From positions 1-8,687 of the forward strand of contig JAYZFL010000012.1 of NCBI GenBank assembly GCA_036336795.1: a stretch of 8,687 nt of DNA. Direction: 5' to 3'. The position numbers and the translations under genes were made by a program. Source of the DNA: UBA822 sp036336795. Its GTDB lineage: Bacteria; Gemmatimonadota; Gemmatimonadetes; Longimicrobiales; Gaopeijiaceae. The stretch's first letter is position 1, and each line of letters opens with the position of its first letter. Below are positions 8,601 through 8,687 of this stretch, piece by piece. The notes below the pieces were generated by a model. That model was not told the origin of the DNA. It worked only from the letters and a program-made list of their open reading frames with translations, and did not search any database.

Positions 8601-8687
8601 AGGGTCGGTCTTTATGCCCGGCGACAGCGATGGAGCGACCACCCCGATCAGGGCCGATAGGACGCCATTTGAGGGGCGGTAGTAACA
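5629..8687 (-). CDS. Secreted VPS10/sortilin-like Asp-box beta-propeller protein (partial, N-terminus off window)
   Basis: The frame is open from the right edge to TAG at 5629, giving 1018 visible residues. Visible text begins LLPPLKWRPIGPDRGGRS, the usual start of the mature domain, so only a signal peptide and a few residues should be missing. The internal GTG at 8529 is not a likely start. At least ten Asp-box (BNR) motifs of the SxDxGxxW type are visible, at residues near 42, 97, 148, 206, 256, 302 (Trp lost), 343, 491, 610 and 654; they mark propeller blades. ISTHGRSFWVLDDI (686-699) closes the propeller. A FlgD/Ig-like beta domain (about 720-825), a helical, coiled-coil-like region (about 835-965) and an Arg-rich tail follow. 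Cys375 and Cys385 in CGAQQDNSTVC could form a disulphide. The family is often called glycosyl hydrolase, but no catalytic residues are identifiable; extracellular binding is equally possible. Confidence 0.88.
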   Translation of the reverse strand, partial: LLPPLKWRPIGPDRGGRSIAVAGHKDRPFEYYFGAVGGGLFKTTDGGSSWFPVTDGQLRSASVGAVTVSESDPNVVFIGMGETQLRANVLQGDGIYRSDDGGQSWKHLGLTETQTISRIRVHPRDPNRVYVAALGHPFGANSERGVFRSVDGGRTWDKVLYRNDHTGAVDLVLDPNDPQVLYASLWEVYRKPWKLWSGGKGSGLFKSIDGGDSWIELTGNVGFPRGILGKITITVSGADSRRVWANVEAEDGGLYMSNDAGDSWELINDHRDLWQRAFYFLRIQADPVDRNTIYILNFRLMKSTDGGRTVESVPETHGDHHDLWIDPDNPARMINGNDGGGVVSVNGGETWTEMRYPTAQIYRLSTTSDFPYHACGAQQDNSTVCVSSERAHLRNPRGASTEWMYAVGGGESGYVVPHPTDPNIFYAGATNSLTRYDRRSGLSQDIQPYPRIVMGEPAKDMPERWNWTYPIAISKMDPDAFFIGSQHLWETTNEGETWEKISPDLTRADPVTMEDSGGPIVKDQDGPEIYPTIYAIAPSFHSGETIWTGSDDGLVHLTRSGGAEWHDVTPADMPEHTRVTFIEASPHHPASAYVAGIRYEMDDRSPYAWRTDDYGENWTKIVSGIRSDDFVRVVREDPKREGLLYAGTEHGVYVSFDDGASWSGLSFNLPDVPVTGLVVEERDLVISTHGRSFWVLDDIATLRQIDTELLTTASHLFEPATAFRRSVPAVIDYYLRAPSQNVRVDILDTAGQHVLTLFEGTHHAEGTYRQTWNLRYPGAVTFDGIVLEGGDPTVGPWAPPGRYQVQLSVDGHEQVRLFDVQRDPRLTGVTDADLMSQFELARAIRDHESRANESVVMIRDLAARADANLNRSDNPQLQASVQSFIKRIRVIEAELYQVRNQSPKDKIAFPIKLNDRLTGLRSRLERGDAAPTEAYRRVFDELSTQLSVQLNLLEEVVRQDLPRLNEDFTDSGLPAIVVPASRRIAGYHGEWERRRSMAALRDNLLPPIRDGLRRTTRQ

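Overview
The window has moderately high GC content. It carries five protein genes, two cut by or near its edges, plus a terminator fragment at the left edge. No rRNA, tRNA, CRISPR array, insertion sequence or phage gene is visible. The style points to an environmental, non-model, heterotrophic Gram-negative bacterium. The clues are a very long secreted VPS10/sortilin-like Asp-box propeller protein, a Tat-exported aldo/keto reductase relative and a PutP-like symporter. Such proteins are common in Gemmatimonadota and related metagenome lineages. That placement is an inference from protein style and not a proven assignment.

Left half, + strand. A probable gene end and an intrinsic terminator (63-97) close off whatever lies upstream. 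A tight three-gene unit follows: CoA-acylating (methyl)malonate-semialdehyde dehydrogenase (170-1708), a class III PLP aminotransferase of the AGXT2-like type (1746-3071), and a PutP-type sodium/solute symporter (3071-4564). The gaps are 37 bp and a 1-bp TGATG overlap. Read together they form a plausible uptake-and-degradation route. A beta-amino acid such as beta-alanine or 3-aminoisobutyrate is imported and transaminated to malonate or methylmalonate semialdehyde. The semialdehyde is then oxidised to acetyl-CoA or propionyl-CoA. The symporter keeps the PutP fold but has changed most of the residues that bind proline and sodium in E. coli PutP, which fits a different substrate.

Right half, - strand, convergent with the first unit. 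A secreted Asp-box beta-propeller protein enters from the right edge (5629-8687, N-terminus outside the window). It is followed 60 bp downstream by a Tat-signal aldo/keto reductase homologue (4645-5568). This second protein keeps the cofactor-side Asp and Lys but appears to have lost both the catalytic Tyr and the catalytic His. The two units meet tail to tail in an 80-bp gap holding one GC-rich hairpin.

I see no clear evidence for a wholly new multi-gene system. The observations most worth following are the altered symporter site, the apparently non-canonical aldo/keto reductase, and the predicted beta-amino-acid catabolic operon.
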